Below are positions 1-7,587 of a stretch of DNA of 23,964 nucleotides, piece by piece. The position numbers and the translations under genes are program-made. This stretch comes from a virus, in IMG/VR virus record IMGVR_UViG_3300032093_000835, positions 1 through 23,964 of that record. One strand, given 5' to 3'. Positions within the stretch are counted from its first letter, which is position 1, and each line of letters opens with the position of its first letter. The notes beneath the pieces were generated by a model. The model saw only the letters and a program-made list of their open reading frames with translations, made no database searches and was not told the DNA's origin.

Positions 1-110
1 GTATCCCCCGTAGCAGGTTGGACTAAATATTTCGGAGGCACATAATTAACGGTATCCGCTAACCCACCTTCGAATTCTTTAAACTTTAGGGTTTTTTTCT
101 GTTTGCTCAT
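1..110 (-). CDS. Unknown protein, N-terminal fragment (runs off the left edge)
   Basis: An ATG at 108-110 opens a reading frame that stays open for all 36 codons to the window edge, beginning MSKQKKTLKF and passing through VNYVPPKYLVQPATGD. It overlaps the end of the upstream coiled-coil gene by 32 bp in another frame, the tight packing seen elsewhere in this cluster. The start is lysine-rich and then turns into ordinary mixed sequence. I do not recognise it. Its place after the tape measure suggests another tail or baseplate component, which is inference only. Confidence 0.5.
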   Translation of the reverse strand, partial: MSKQKKTLKFKEFEGGLADTVNYVPPKYLVQPATGD

Positions 111-489
111 CTTTCTTTGGTTTTTTTTCCACGGGTAATTCCACTTCAATTTCCTTATCGCCCTCATCCTCGTTAGGGACTCTCCCCTCTTTCCGAGTTT
201 TCTTGGCTATTTCTATGGCTTGTTTTAGTTTCCCCCTTTTTTCTTCTAATTCTATTTTTTCCATATCATTTCTCGTTAGTTGGATATCAATGTCCAATAA
301 CTGAGCCTCTAATTTATGAGAATCTTTCATCAGTTTTCTCCTTTGGGCTTGCAAATCGTCTAATTTGGCAATCAATTTTGCCAATTCTTCTGAAGTGTCG
401 GCATTTATTTGCGCATCAACCTCTTCGGGTATCATCGCATCTTGGTGTCGATTTTGTTTCCACTGTTCAAATTTTATCATTTGTGGCAT
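79..489 (-). CDS. Hypothetical coiled-coil protein downstream of the tape measure
   Basis: This is a 136-residue, highly charged protein. Residues about 33-95 read as a continuous heptad-like coiled coil (LAKLIAKLDDLQAQRRKL and onward), followed by an acidic then lysine-rich tail (EDEGDKEIEVELPVEKKPKK). There is no signal peptide or membrane segment. It has its own late-type promoter motif about 20 nt upstream and begins 38 nt after the tape measure stop, so it probably belongs to the tail/baseplate module. I recognise no family. A short structural or scaffolding role would fit the coiled coil and position, but the sequence does not show it. Confidence 0.75.
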   Translation of the reverse strand: MPQMIKFEQWKQNRHQDAMIPEEVDAQINADTSEELAKLIAKLDDLQAQRRKLMKDSHKLEAQLLDIDIQLTRNDMEKIELEEKRGKLKQAIEIAKKTRKEGRVPNEDEGDKEIEVELPVEKKPKKDEQTEKNPKV

Positions 490-504
490 ATTATGTGTTT
501 TTCT

Positions 505-521
505 TTTTACTATATATATTC
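505..521 (-). promoter_or_regulatory. Putative late promoter
   Basis: On the minus strand this reads GAATATATATAGTAAAA and lies about 16-32 nt upstream of the start codon at 489. It shares the TATATA core plus downstream AAAA run with six other leaders in the window. It sits in the short gap after the tape measure gene. Confidence 0.5.
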
Positions 522-527
522 TCTAAT

Positions 528-3500
528 TTAAAAGCTGTTTTTCATTTTTAGTACCGTCATTTGCTCTACAGTAATACTCGAAAACCCTTGTTGGATAGCG
601 GATATAATAGCTTCAGTATCCACTTGGGCGGGCTGTTGGTTTTGAGCTGTAGCTGCGGTTTCGCCTGGTTTTGACATGGATGCCGCTTGGTTTTTCTTGT
701 CCGTTTCTGAGTACTGTTGTGGTGATTTATCCCCAACCTTCTCACTAGAACCACCTCCAAATGCGGCACTAACCGAGTCATTGATAAAGCTAATAATACC
801 CCCACTCTTTCCAATATCCACTTTAGATATTTGAACCATGGAATCTGTCCAATCTTTGAATGCCTTAATACTTATTGGGTCCATGACCTTAAAGTTGGTG
901 GCGAAGACCCCCATGTGTTTTGCCATATCCCCAAAGGATTTGACAAATCGCTCAAATGGAGTAGCTATGTTAGATAATCTTTCCGTAATCGATACAAAAT
1001 TATCATACTTTAGAACAAGCATTGGACTTAAATTCATATCGAGATTTTTAAATTGTGAGGACAAATCTTTAGTATTGGTAATATAACGTTCAAATTGCGT
1101 ATTAAACATCAACATTTGCATTGTTTTTTCAATCTGTAAGGGTTCAAATAATTTTTCGAAGAAATATTTAAAATTACCCATCACAACCGCAAGATTTTTA
1201 CCATCGGAAAAAATCTTCCGAATTCCGTCATACACCCTACCAAAAGAGTTGGTCATATTTGTTACTTTTATTAAAGTATCGGTAAACCCTCCAAATAACC
1301 CACCACTGCCTGTTTGTACCTCAAAGTCCATAACCGCACGAGCACCCGCAGATAGGACTAAACCAATATTTTCTACCGCAGTCTTGATTATCGACTCATC
1401 AACTTTTATAATTCCTTTAGGGACTAATTCATTCTTGCCATTAACTTTTTGAACATCCCATTCGATAAATTGCATACTTGCAAATTTAAGCACGCCATCA
1501 GCGACGGAAGCTATGGATTTGCCCATATTCCCAATCGCCTCAATTCCCTTTTCGATGGGGTTTTTACTCAAACCCAACATAGCTAAAGGTCCTCCAGCGA
1601 TGTTTCCACCCGCCATCATTGCTCCGAATGCCGCTACGGGTATCATCATCGCCGACATTACCTTTGCTATATTAGCAATAGCGGTATTGATTTCATCGGG
1701 GGTTAATTTCTTTTTGGCTGTGGGTAGTAACTCATTCATTCCCGTTTTCGGGTTGAACACCAACCCATATTCCCAATAAGACATAGTTGCCCAATCTCGA
1801 ACCCCCGTAGCCAAGGACACGATACTTTTACCTAAAGAGGATAGACCGTCTAAACCCTTTTCGATGGGGTTCTTGGTTAGACCCAACATAGCTAAAGGTC
1901 CTCCAGCGATGTTTCCACCCGCCATCATTACTCCAAACGCAGACACGGGAACAACCATGGCGGTGATGGTGGTTGCGATGTTTTTCACCGCCTCTTCAAT
2001 TTCCGCTGGGGTGATTTTTCTTTTCTTAACGGGTCTAAGTTCATTCATCCCCGATTTAGGGTTAAATACTAAGTCGTATTCCCAATAAGACATAGATGCC
2101 CAATCTTGCACCCCCGAAGCGAGGGAGACTAAACCCGTACCCAAAGAACCCAACGCCCTAATACCCTTTTCTATGCTGTTGCCCCCAATTCCAAAAAAGT
2201 CTGAGGATGCTGATGCACCTGCAATTACATCTCCGAATTTAGCTAGGGGTTGAGCTAATACGCTGATTACATATCCAGCGTTATCTGCTGCCATTTTGAC
2301 ATCGGCAGGTGTGAGTTTTACTTTACGCTTTGGTTCTAATCGCTTAGTAGTCTCATCCCACTCATATTCGGTAAAGGTCATATTTGCCATGGCTTGGATA
2401 CCCGCAGCGAGCGAGGCGAGTGTTCCCCCCACATCCCTCATACCAAAAATACCCAACATGGTCTTAAACCACTTATCACCCTCAGCCACGGATGCAAATG
2501 CATTGGCTATGCCCGTCAAGGCAAACTGTAAGTTTAGACTATCTGCCATATTCCACTTAGTTGATTTGAATATGGAGAGGGCTATAGAAAGGGGTAGCAT
2601 AGCGGCGGCGGCGACCACAAAGGCAGCAGATGTCATTAAAAGAAAACCAGCAAGTGATGGAATCCAAACAGCTGCGGTTAAACCAATATCGCTCAATTTT
2701 TCATAGCCAAACATACCTAATATGATACTGTGGAAAGCATTCTTTAACCCCTCACCATTCTCCTTGTTCCATTTTGCTCTAGAGAATATAAGCAATCCCG
2801 TTGATACTGGTATTAGTGCCACACCCGCCACAGCCATAGCCGCAGAGCCTAATATGACAAATGGCGCAATAGCACCCACGATGGCAAGCGACCCACCCAA
2901 AGTAACAAGTGTCGCCCCCATCATCAAAACCTTTTCCATTGTGTCGAATTTACTAACTGCCATAGCAAAAATAGCAAACCCCGTACTGAATATTAAAAAT
3001 GCCGAACCTAATACAACTAAAACACCCGCACCAGCATAGGCAAACCCCACAATGGGTGGAATACCTAAGACCGTTCCAATCAGAGCCATAACCCCAATAA
3101 CCGCTCCAAGCATTCCGAGACTTGCCCAAGTTAATTTAGGGGCGGCTAATTGAGCATAAATTGCTAATCCAGTAGCAAAAACTATCAGTGCCCCACCCAA
3201 AACAATTAAAGACCCAGCACCAGCTTTAACCCAACCATCAATCGGGGGCATCCCCAAAATCGTCCCCACAAGACCCATAACCCCAATGGCTGCCCCTAAC
3301 ATACCGAGACCCTCCCAAGTCAGTTTTGGTTGCACCAATAATGTGTACGCCAAAAGAGCGGCGACAAAAATACCTAACGAAAGGGATACGTGTCTTAAAT
3401 TAGACGAGCCTTGTAAAACTTTATCTGAACCATATACTTTATCCACCACGATACCCACAGCGGTTAAACCTATGGCGATTGCCACTGACCCAATAATAAA

Positions 3501-4706
3501 TTCTTTCGCAAAATATCCAACACCAATAGCGGTTAATGAAAAAATGAAAACCGCCTTGCTTAATTTGAGTACGTCGGCGAGCGGTCCAGATGAATCACCC
3601 CCCGTAACGGAGTCTTTCACATCAAATTGTCCCTTTGTACTGAGTGGCTTATCTCCCGTTCTAAGCATTTTTGATAAACCGACTAAGACCAAACCGAAAG
3701 CCGCAATTGCTAATAACATTACGAGTGCCCCTAAGACAAACCTTTCTTTGACAAAGGAAATTAAAACAAAGGTTACGGCAAACAAAGCCACACCCATACC
3801 CAATTTGGCTAAATCACCTAAAGGTCCTTTATCCGTAGGATTAACACCCCCACCCGCAATAACAGAAACTATTCTTAAAACAACGGCAATCCCCATTATA
3901 ACTAAGGCAAACACCAAGAACCCCGTGGCGATTATAGGTGCTGTGAGGGTTAAGAGAATCAAGGTAAGTGTGAATAACGCTATCCCTCGTGCTAATTTAG
4001 CTAACGCCCCAAGGGGGCTTTCATCTAAAGGGTCGAATCCTTTTTTACCCGCAATCATATCTACCACCCTTAATGTGAGGGCAATACCCATGACCACCAT
4101 AGCAAACACTAAGAAACCTGCGGCAACTAACGGGGCAACAAAGGTCAACCCCACCATTACCAACATAAATATGGCAATGCCCCTACCCACCCCCATTAGT
4201 GCGGCAATTCCCTTCATGGTTTCTTTATCTACTTTACTAGCGAAGGCCAGTATTTTTGTTAAGGTGACTATCATAACACCGAACCCCATAACTCCAATCA
4301 TTGCTATGGGTGTGACTACTGCGGCAATAGCCATCTGAAAAACGAACGTAGCCGTGCCCTTCATCAAGACCTCCACTAACTTTGTAAATTCTTTGGTCTT
4401 CTCCGCATCAATTTTTTTAATTGCCTCCTCAATTCCCTCAGCAAAATTTACTACGAACTTCGCTAACTGTGCTCCTTTTTTGGGGTCGGGGAGTTTAGCC
4501 GTAGATAGGACATTGACCAACTCTGCCATGGATGTGGATAAGGATGCTATTTTTTCAATATCTTCCGCACCTTTAGATTTGACATCTTTCGTTTTACCCT
4601 CTTTTCCATCACCACCTTTGTCCTTTTTCTCTAAGATTTTTTCCATTCTTAGATTGACATTTAGGAGTTGGTCGAGTTTTTGTACTACCCTATCAGTATT
4701 TGACAT
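528..4706 (-). CDS. Tail tape measure protein (gp29 role), repeat-rich and very hydrophobic
   Basis: At 1392 residues this is the longest gene in the window. Residues 1-110 are charged and helical. Residues about 115-750 carry many long hydrophobic helices, as expected of a tape measure that can insert into the host membrane. Internal repetition is obvious. Two ~64-residue blocks share GFLVFAxVxMGIA followed by a PLGxLAK end. Two 63-residue blocks start PKLTW and contain LGMLGAxIGVM. Four ~100-residue blocks at about 755-1130 carry xMSYWEYxLVFNP-type and NPIEKG motifs. The C-terminus (1280-1392) is polar with a Gln/Ala/Pro linker. It lies directly downstream of the gp26/gp51-like chaperone genes, the usual place for a tape measure. 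T4 gp29 is much shorter (about 590 residues), so a longer tail or inserted domains are possible. The start is fixed by ATG, with a promoter motif 17-34 nt upstream. Confidence 0.75.
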   Translation of the reverse strand: MSNTDRVVQKLDQLLNVNLRMEKILEKKDKGGDGKEGKTKDVKSKGAEDIEKIASLSTSMAELVNVLSTAKLPDPKKGAQLAKFVVNFAEGIEEAIKKIDAEKTKEFTKLVEVLMKGTATFVFQMAIAAVVTPIAMIGVMGFGVMIVTLTKILAFASKVDKETMKGIAALMGVGRGIAIFMLVMVGLTFVAPLVAAGFLVFAMVVMGIALTLRVVDMIAGKKGFDPLDESPLGALAKLARGIALFTLTLILLTLTAPIIATGFLVFALVIMGIAVVLRIVSVIAGGGVNPTDKGPLGDLAKLGMGVALFAVTFVLISFVKERFVLGALVMLLAIAAFGLVLVGLSKMLRTGDKPLSTKGQFDVKDSVTGGDSSGPLADVLKLSKAVFIFSLTAIGVGYFAKEFIIGSVAIAIGLTAVGIVVDKVYGSDKVLQGSSNLRHVSLSLGIFVAALLAYTLLVQPKLTWEGLGMLGAAIGVMGLVGTILGMPPIDGWVKAGAGSLIVLGGALIVFATGLAIYAQLAAPKLTWASLGMLGAVIGVMALIGTVLGIPPIVGFAYAGAGVLVVLGSAFLIFSTGFAIFAMAVSKFDTMEKVLMMGATLVTLGGSLAIVGAIAPFVILGSAAMAVAGVALIPVSTGLLIFSRAKWNKENGEGLKNAFHSIILGMFGYEKLSDIGLTAAVWIPSLAGFLLMTSAAFVVAAAAMLPLSIALSIFKSTKWNMADSLNLQFALTGIANAFASVAEGDKWFKTMLGIFGMRDVGGTLASLAAGIQAMANMTFTEYEWDETTKRLEPKRKVKLTPADVKMAADNAGYVISVLAQPLAKFGDVIAGASASSDFFGIGGNSIEKGIRALGSLGTGLVSLASGVQDWASMSYWEYDLVFNPKSGMNELRPVKKRKITPAEIEEAVKNIATTITAMVVPVSAFGVMMAGGNIAGGPLAMLGLTKNPIEKGLDGLSSLGKSIVSLATGVRDWATMSYWEYGLVFNPKTGMNELLPTAKKKLTPDEINTAIANIAKVMSAMMIPVAAFGAMMAGGNIAGGPLAMLGLSKNPIEKGIEAIGNMGKSIASVADGVLKFASMQFIEWDVQKVNGKNELVPKGIIKVDESIIKTAVENIGLVLSAGARAVMDFEVQTGSGGLFGGFTDTLIKVTNMTNSFGRVYDGIRKIFSDGKNLAVVMGNFKYFFEKLFEPLQIEKTMQMLMFNTQFERYITNTKDLSSQFKNLDMNLSPMLVLKYDNFVSITERLSNIATPFERFVKSFGDMAKHMGVFATNFKVMDPISIKAFKDWTDSMVQISKVDIGKSGGIISFINDSVSAAFGGGSSEKVGDKSPQQYSETDKKNQAASMSKPGETAATAQNQQPAQVDTEAIISAIQQGFSSITVEQMTVLKMKNSF
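1572..1929. repeat. Direct DNA repeat inside the tape measure gene
   Basis: A 49-nt stretch at 1572-1620 recurs without mismatch at 1881-1929, a spacing of 309 nt or 103 codons. The flanking sequence is similar but diverged. It encodes the AGGNIAGGPLAMLGL segment of two adjacent ~100-residue protein repeats. The identity at silent positions suggests recent duplication or gene conversion. Confidence 0.9.
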
Positions 4707-4722
4707 TTTATATGAGATGGTA

Positions 4723-4740
4723 TTTTTATGTATATATCAA
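4723..4740 (-). promoter_or_regulatory. Putative late promoter for the tape measure gene
   Basis: On the minus strand it reads TTGATATATACATAAAAA and ends 17 nt before the start codon at 4706. It directly follows the terminator hairpin at 4739-4768, so transcription appears to stop and restart here. Confidence 0.6.
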
Positions 4741-4768
4741 AAAAGGGCTTCCTAAGAAGCCCCCTTTG
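4739..4768 (-). terminator. Rho-independent terminator after the gp51-like gene
   Basis: On the minus strand a GGGCTTC/GAAGCCC stem (4745-4751 with 4756-4762) with a 4-nt loop is followed by TTTTTT. It sits just after the stop codon at 4770-4772. Confidence 0.8.
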
Positions 4769-4769
4769 A

Positions 4770-5120
4770 TTACATTTTGAAAGAACCCATTTTGGGCATA
4801 GACGGCATGGTGGGAGTTGAATTTTTCATCATCTGATTGGCGTTCCGTTGCATAGAGCCCATATCATAACCATTCATGGATGATGTTTGGTTTTCCTCTT
4901 CTTTTTTACGTTGTTTTTGTTCCTTTTCTGACCAATCCTTCAAATGCTCCATCAGAATCTCGGCACGATAGAACTCCATTCGGTCAAGCTCGCTTGGCTG
5001 AAGGCGTAAAAGTTTTAAAAGAAGAAACTCAACCTCAAACCAATTCTCCAAAGATATCTGAAATAAGGAAAATAGATTTGACTCCTCCTTGAAAGTTAAG
5101 TGGGGCGGTGACCTCCGCAC
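4770..5120 (-). CDS. Tail-assembly protein, gp51-like; probable frameshift extension of the gp26-like gene
   Basis: The open frame is 116 codons from a GTG at 5120, but the first 86 nt overlap the gp26-like gene in the +1 frame and there is no ATG until codon 48. The core (about residues 24-75: ENWFEVEFLLLKLLRLQPSE, then LDRMEFYRAEILMEHL) has the look of the second-frame part of tail-assembly chaperones: short helices, an SELD-xx-FY motif and a charged EKEQKQRKKEEE tail, ending in a Met/Asn/Pro-rich segment. In T4, gene 51 directly follows gene 26, and both act in hub/tape-measure assembly. Two readings are possible: independent translation from GTG or TTG, or a C-terminal extension made by a +1 (or -2) ribosomal frameshift from the gene above. 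I favour the frameshift. The true start is therefore uncertain. Confidence 0.65.
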   Translation of the reverse strand: MRRSPPHLTFKEESNLFSLFQISLENWFEVEFLLLKLLRLQPSELDRMEFYRAEILMEHLKDWSEKEQKQRKKEEENQTSSMNGYDMGSMQRNANQMMKNSTPTMPSMPKMGSFKM

Positions 5121-6015
5121 CGCTTGGTGTTACGTACTTTACTTGTGGGTTTACCGAAGCCGATAAGATTTCTACTAATTTATCTAATGCCGAAATACGG
5201 GTAACCGACCAACCATAAGAATCTTGAACTGCTTTATCGTATGTGGCTTGAGTTAACGACCGCCAGTCATTAAACAAGAATGGTGCATATTTGATAAAGG
5301 CTTTATCAAAGTTTTGACCTTGTTGTTGTTTGGTTTTGATGTAGTTTTTAATAAAAGCCATTACACCTAAACCTGGGAAGTACATATTAAATTTTTCCCC
5401 GTTTTTCATTTCGAGTTTGAAACAGCGTTCTTCGTGACTAAAATACTTCATCATCCTTTCATCGGGATTAAAGTAATCAATCACATCTTTGGTCACCTCT
5501 ACTTTATCAGTAACACCATCGGTATCAGTTGCATTGACATAAAGTTTATTCTCCCCATTTTTGAAAGTAAAATCTCTGATAGCAAAAATTAAATAAAAGC
5601 GGTCGATTTCTTTTATGTCTTTGAAGGATGCCGCACGACCTGGGATTTTAATTTTACAGCATTTTTCGATAATAAAATTAAGCATATCATCTACGCCTAT
5701 CAAGTCATTTTCATCAATAGTTGACCAATGACGTATCTCAGCGACAGTTGCCGCACGGATAGCCACTTGTGTCCCCGAATCATAAAACATACCTTGTGAC
5801 GGTAAATAATCAATCGGGATGTTTTTCCACCCAAGCTCAGCCGCTAGAGGGTCATCCACTTCATGAACTTTAAATTTTTCCGCAGTCCCTAATGTAGTAA
5901 TTTTAGCTGCTTCTGGCTGCTTGTTTTGATTGTTTTCTCTCTCTACAAGTAATTGTGCCTCCTTTTCGATTTTTTCTTTTAGGCTTTCGGAGTCCAAATT
6001 TTGTTCGTTTTGCAT
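5035..6015 (-). CDS. Baseplate hub/tail-assembly chaperone, gp26-like (T4_baseplate family)
   Basis: This is a 326-residue protein. After a charged, Gln/Asn-rich N-terminus (1-60), residues about 66-160 show the pattern of the T4 gp26 baseplate family: IDYLPSQGMFYDSG, an 'IRAATVAEIRHWS' segment, a helix with IIEKCCKIKIPG, and a DRFYLIFAIRDFTF segment. T4 gp26 is about 208 residues, so this version is extended at both ends. It is not expected to stay in the finished virion in quantity; family knowledge points to hub/tape-measure assembly. It is immediately followed, with an 86-nt overlap, by the gp51-like frame and then the tape measure, the G/GT/H-like order. The last residues (GELV) precede a TGA at 5035-5037. 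It has its own promoter motif at 6048-6064. Confidence 0.75.
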   Translation of the reverse strand: MQNEQNLDSESLKEKIEKEAQLLVERENNQNKQPEAAKITTLGTAEKFKVHEVDDPLAAELGWKNIPIDYLPSQGMFYDSGTQVAIRAATVAEIRHWSTIDENDLIGVDDMLNFIIEKCCKIKIPGRAASFKDIKEIDRFYLIFAIRDFTFKNGENKLYVNATDTDGVTDKVEVTKDVIDYFNPDERMMKYFSHEERCFKLEMKNGEKFNMYFPGLGVMAFIKNYIKTKQQQGQNFDKAFIKYAPFLFNDWRSLTQATYDKAVQDSYGWSVTRISALDKLVEILSASVNPQVKYVTPSGAEVTAPLNFQGGVKSIFLISDIFGELV

Positions 6016-6047
6016 ATTTATAATTTAAAGGTTAAAAAAATATTCTT

Positions 6048-6064
6048 CTTAGTATATATATCTT
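6048..6064 (-). promoter_or_regulatory. Putative late promoter for the gp26/gp51-like genes
   Basis: The minus strand reads AAGATATATATACTAAG, 33-49 nt upstream of the start codon at 6015. The remaining gap to 6228 shows no ORF. It contains only short inverted repeats, without a T-run on the transcribed strand. Confidence 0.5.
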
Positions 6065-6228
6065 AGGTTGAAAAATAAACCCACCCCAACCATAAAAAAC
6101 CATCTTTCGATAGCTTTTATGATAAAAGTCCAAATGTTTTAGGTTTATTTATGATTTTTAAGTTTGGGATGTGTCTACCTTACCATTGCTTAGCTTATAG
6201 GTAGTCTTTTTTTGTAGCTGTGTATACT

Positions 6229-6819
6229 TTAGGTTAGGCGAGTTATATCGATACCAACCCACTCATCAAAGGAGCTCATTGTTATTTGTACCTTACCCCC
6301 ATATTGATTTTGGAGAACCCCATACACATCTCGAATTTTTTTAACTAATTGATTATAGTCTGCGCCATCAGTGACCGAGGGTGATACCCTATCCGCAATC
6401 GACACACACCCGTCTTCCATATCATACTCGGCATCATAGCCCCGTCTTTCTAATTGATTTTGGATTTGGCGCAATAGTTTATGGTCATCCTCTACTTGGG
6501 ATAACAACTCATTGTAAAACATCTCACTCGTGTACCCAGCATCGTCCAATACCCCCATGAACATTTTTTTAAAATTGGTATCCTTGATATCGTTCGATAG
6601 GTATCTACTGTTTCCTATATTTCTTTTGATTTCTTGAAGCGCATTTTGTATTCCATCTCGCTCATCAACACTCATGGTTTTGAAAGAATTTATATACCCC
6701 TTTTCTATTTCCGCTAAATAGCGAAAAAGAACATCCCTATGGATATTTTGAAATATATCCTCATGTGACGACTCGTATATTTTTTGGCGGTATTCCTCAA
6801 ATAATGCAATATGTTTCAT
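6229..6819 (-). CDS. Hypothetical protein with a capsid-targeting-like N-terminus
   Basis: This is a 196-residue protein lying between tail tube and tail chaperone genes. The N-terminus MKHIALFEEYRQKIYESS resembles the targeting peptide of T4 internal proteins (MKTYQEFIAE): Met-Lys, hydrophobic, Phe-Glu-rich, then a possible prohead-protease site IYE|S at 14-17, matching the (L/I)xE rule. Residues 30-125 are mostly helical and charged; 130-196 look like a small alpha/beta domain (YDAEYDMEDGCVSI, KVQITMSSFDEWVGIDI). There are no membrane segments or known catalytic motifs. No late promoter motif is visible directly upstream, so it may depend on readthrough of the terminator at 6958-6989. I do not recognise the family, and the targeting idea is inference from one short motif. 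Confidence 0.75.
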   Translation of the reverse strand: MKHIALFEEYRQKIYESSHEDIFQNIHRDVLFRYLAEIEKGYINSFKTMSVDERDGIQNALQEIKRNIGNSRYLSNDIKDTNFKKMFMGVLDDAGYTSEMFYNELLSQVEDDHKLLRQIQNQLERRGYDAEYDMEDGCVSIADRVSPSVTDGADYNQLVKKIRDVYGVLQNQYGGKVQITMSSFDEWVGIDITRLT

Positions 6820-6834
6820 GTATGGCTGTGTTTT

Positions 6835-6939
6835 TTATAAGCTCTTTAAAACTTCGTTATTGTGTTGGATTCTTTTTAAATTTTTCAATTTATTTTTTCG
6901 ATTACCCTCTCTTTTTCGGGTTTTTTTGGTTTTTGCCAT
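6835..6939 (-). CDS. Small, very basic ORF (34 residues)
   Basis: An ATG at 6937-6939 opens a 34-codon frame, MAKTKKTRKREGNRKNKLKN and onward, ending ...NEVLKSL at a TAA at 6835-6837. Well over a third of residues are Lys or Arg, so a nucleic-acid-binding peptide is conceivable. It fills the gap between the tube-gene terminator and the next gene, which starts 15 nt after its stop. The A/T-rich composition alone could also yield Lys codons by chance, so the call is tentative. Confidence 0.35.
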   Translation of the reverse strand: MAKTKKTRKREGNRKNKLKNLKRIQHNNEVLKSL

Positions 6940-6957
6940 TTCACTTTTAACTTTTTT

Positions 6958-6989
6958 AAAAAAAAGTGGAATCCCGAGGGATTCCACTT
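6958..6989 (-). terminator. Strong rho-independent terminator after the tail tube gene
   Basis: On the minus strand an 11-bp stem, AAGTGGAATCC pairing with GGATTCCACTT (6964-6974 with 6979-6989), with a 4-nt loop is followed by a run of eight T. It begins 8 nt past the tube stop codon. Confidence 0.9.
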
Positions 6990-6996
6990 CTCATTT

Positions 6997-7554
6997 CTAG
7001 AGGATGGTTTCTTCAAAGTAGTCGCAACGGAAAGTGAAGCCAGTGATACGATAAATGTCATTATTACTGTAATCAGTTTCGATTTTGGGTAGGGGTGAGG
7101 TGGGGAAACAAATAGGGTATTTTACTTGACGGAAAATATCACCGTTTTTGTTAAAGAAGTTGATAATCATCGGTCCGCCTACATAATCACGCTTCAAACC
7201 CATGCGACCAGTTAAGGGGTCGTAAATCAAATCTGTCCACTGACGAAGTGCTTTATACACATACATTGAGTTGGCATCATCCAAGTTCACCTCGAAGTCA
7301 ATAGCCACATCGTTTGTAGTGTCATCAACCATACCGCCCGCAAATGAACGTTTGGCGGATTTGTATTTTTGTTCAATAACACCAGGTTGTTTGTTAGTTT
7401 CGATACCATCGACCTTTAGTACTTGTTCCATTACTAAAGACCAAGCAGATACCGCTGGTGGGGGCGTTAACTGTATTTCGAATTGAGCGTTGTATATCGG
7501 CTCATAGCGATTCATCGCCGCTTTGGAATTCCTATAATGTGGTAAACCTGCCAT
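6997..7554 (-). CDS. 19: Tail tube protein (gp19)
   Basis: This is a 185-residue protein, slightly longer than T4 gp19 (163). It forms the hexameric rings of the inner tail tube through which DNA passes. The sequence has the tube-fold pattern: a short N-terminal arm (to about 20), beta strands around YNAQFEIQLTPP, a VDGIETNKQPGV loop, a long middle with AIDFEVNLDD and YVYKALRQWTDLIYDPLTG, then PMIINFFNKNGDIFRQVKYP and a final RITGFTFRCDYFEETIL strand pair. It lies directly downstream of the sheath gene, with its own promoter motif 13-31 nt upstream and a strong terminator right behind, as expected for a protein needed in high copy. ATG start, no Shine-Dalgarno. Confidence 0.9.
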   Translation of the reverse strand: MAGLPHYRNSKAAMNRYEPIYNAQFEIQLTPPPAVSAWSLVMEQVLKVDGIETNKQPGVIEQKYKSAKRSFAGGMVDDTTNDVAIDFEVNLDDANSMYVYKALRQWTDLIYDPLTGRMGLKRDYVGGPMIINFFNKNGDIFRQVKYPICFPTSPLPKIETDYSNNDIYRITGFTFRCDYFEETIL

Positions 7555-7566
7555 AATTTGTTTTTA

Positions 7567-7585
7567 TTTTTTTAATATATATCAA
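7567..7585 (-). promoter_or_regulatory. Putative late promoter for the tail tube gene
   Basis: The minus strand reads TTGATATATATTAAAAAAA, ending 13 nt before the start codon at 7554. It lies between sheath and tube genes, so the tube can be transcribed separately up to the terminator at 6958-6989. Confidence 0.6.
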
Positions 7586-7587
7586 TT

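Noticed and set aside
3286-4338. Long plus-strand open frame (350 codons) opposite the tape measure
   Set aside because: It is antisense to a clear coding sequence, made of low-complexity Ala/Thr/Pro/Ile reflecting the reverse complement of hydrophobic repeats. It has no start context and no family resemblance. The other plus-strand frames under minus-strand genes were rejected for the same reason.
6110-6215. Possible terminator or small RNA in the gap upstream of the gp26-like promoter
   Set aside because: CTTTTATGATAAAAG and CTACC...GGTAG pairings exist, but the stems are short and no T-run follows on the transcribed (minus) strand.
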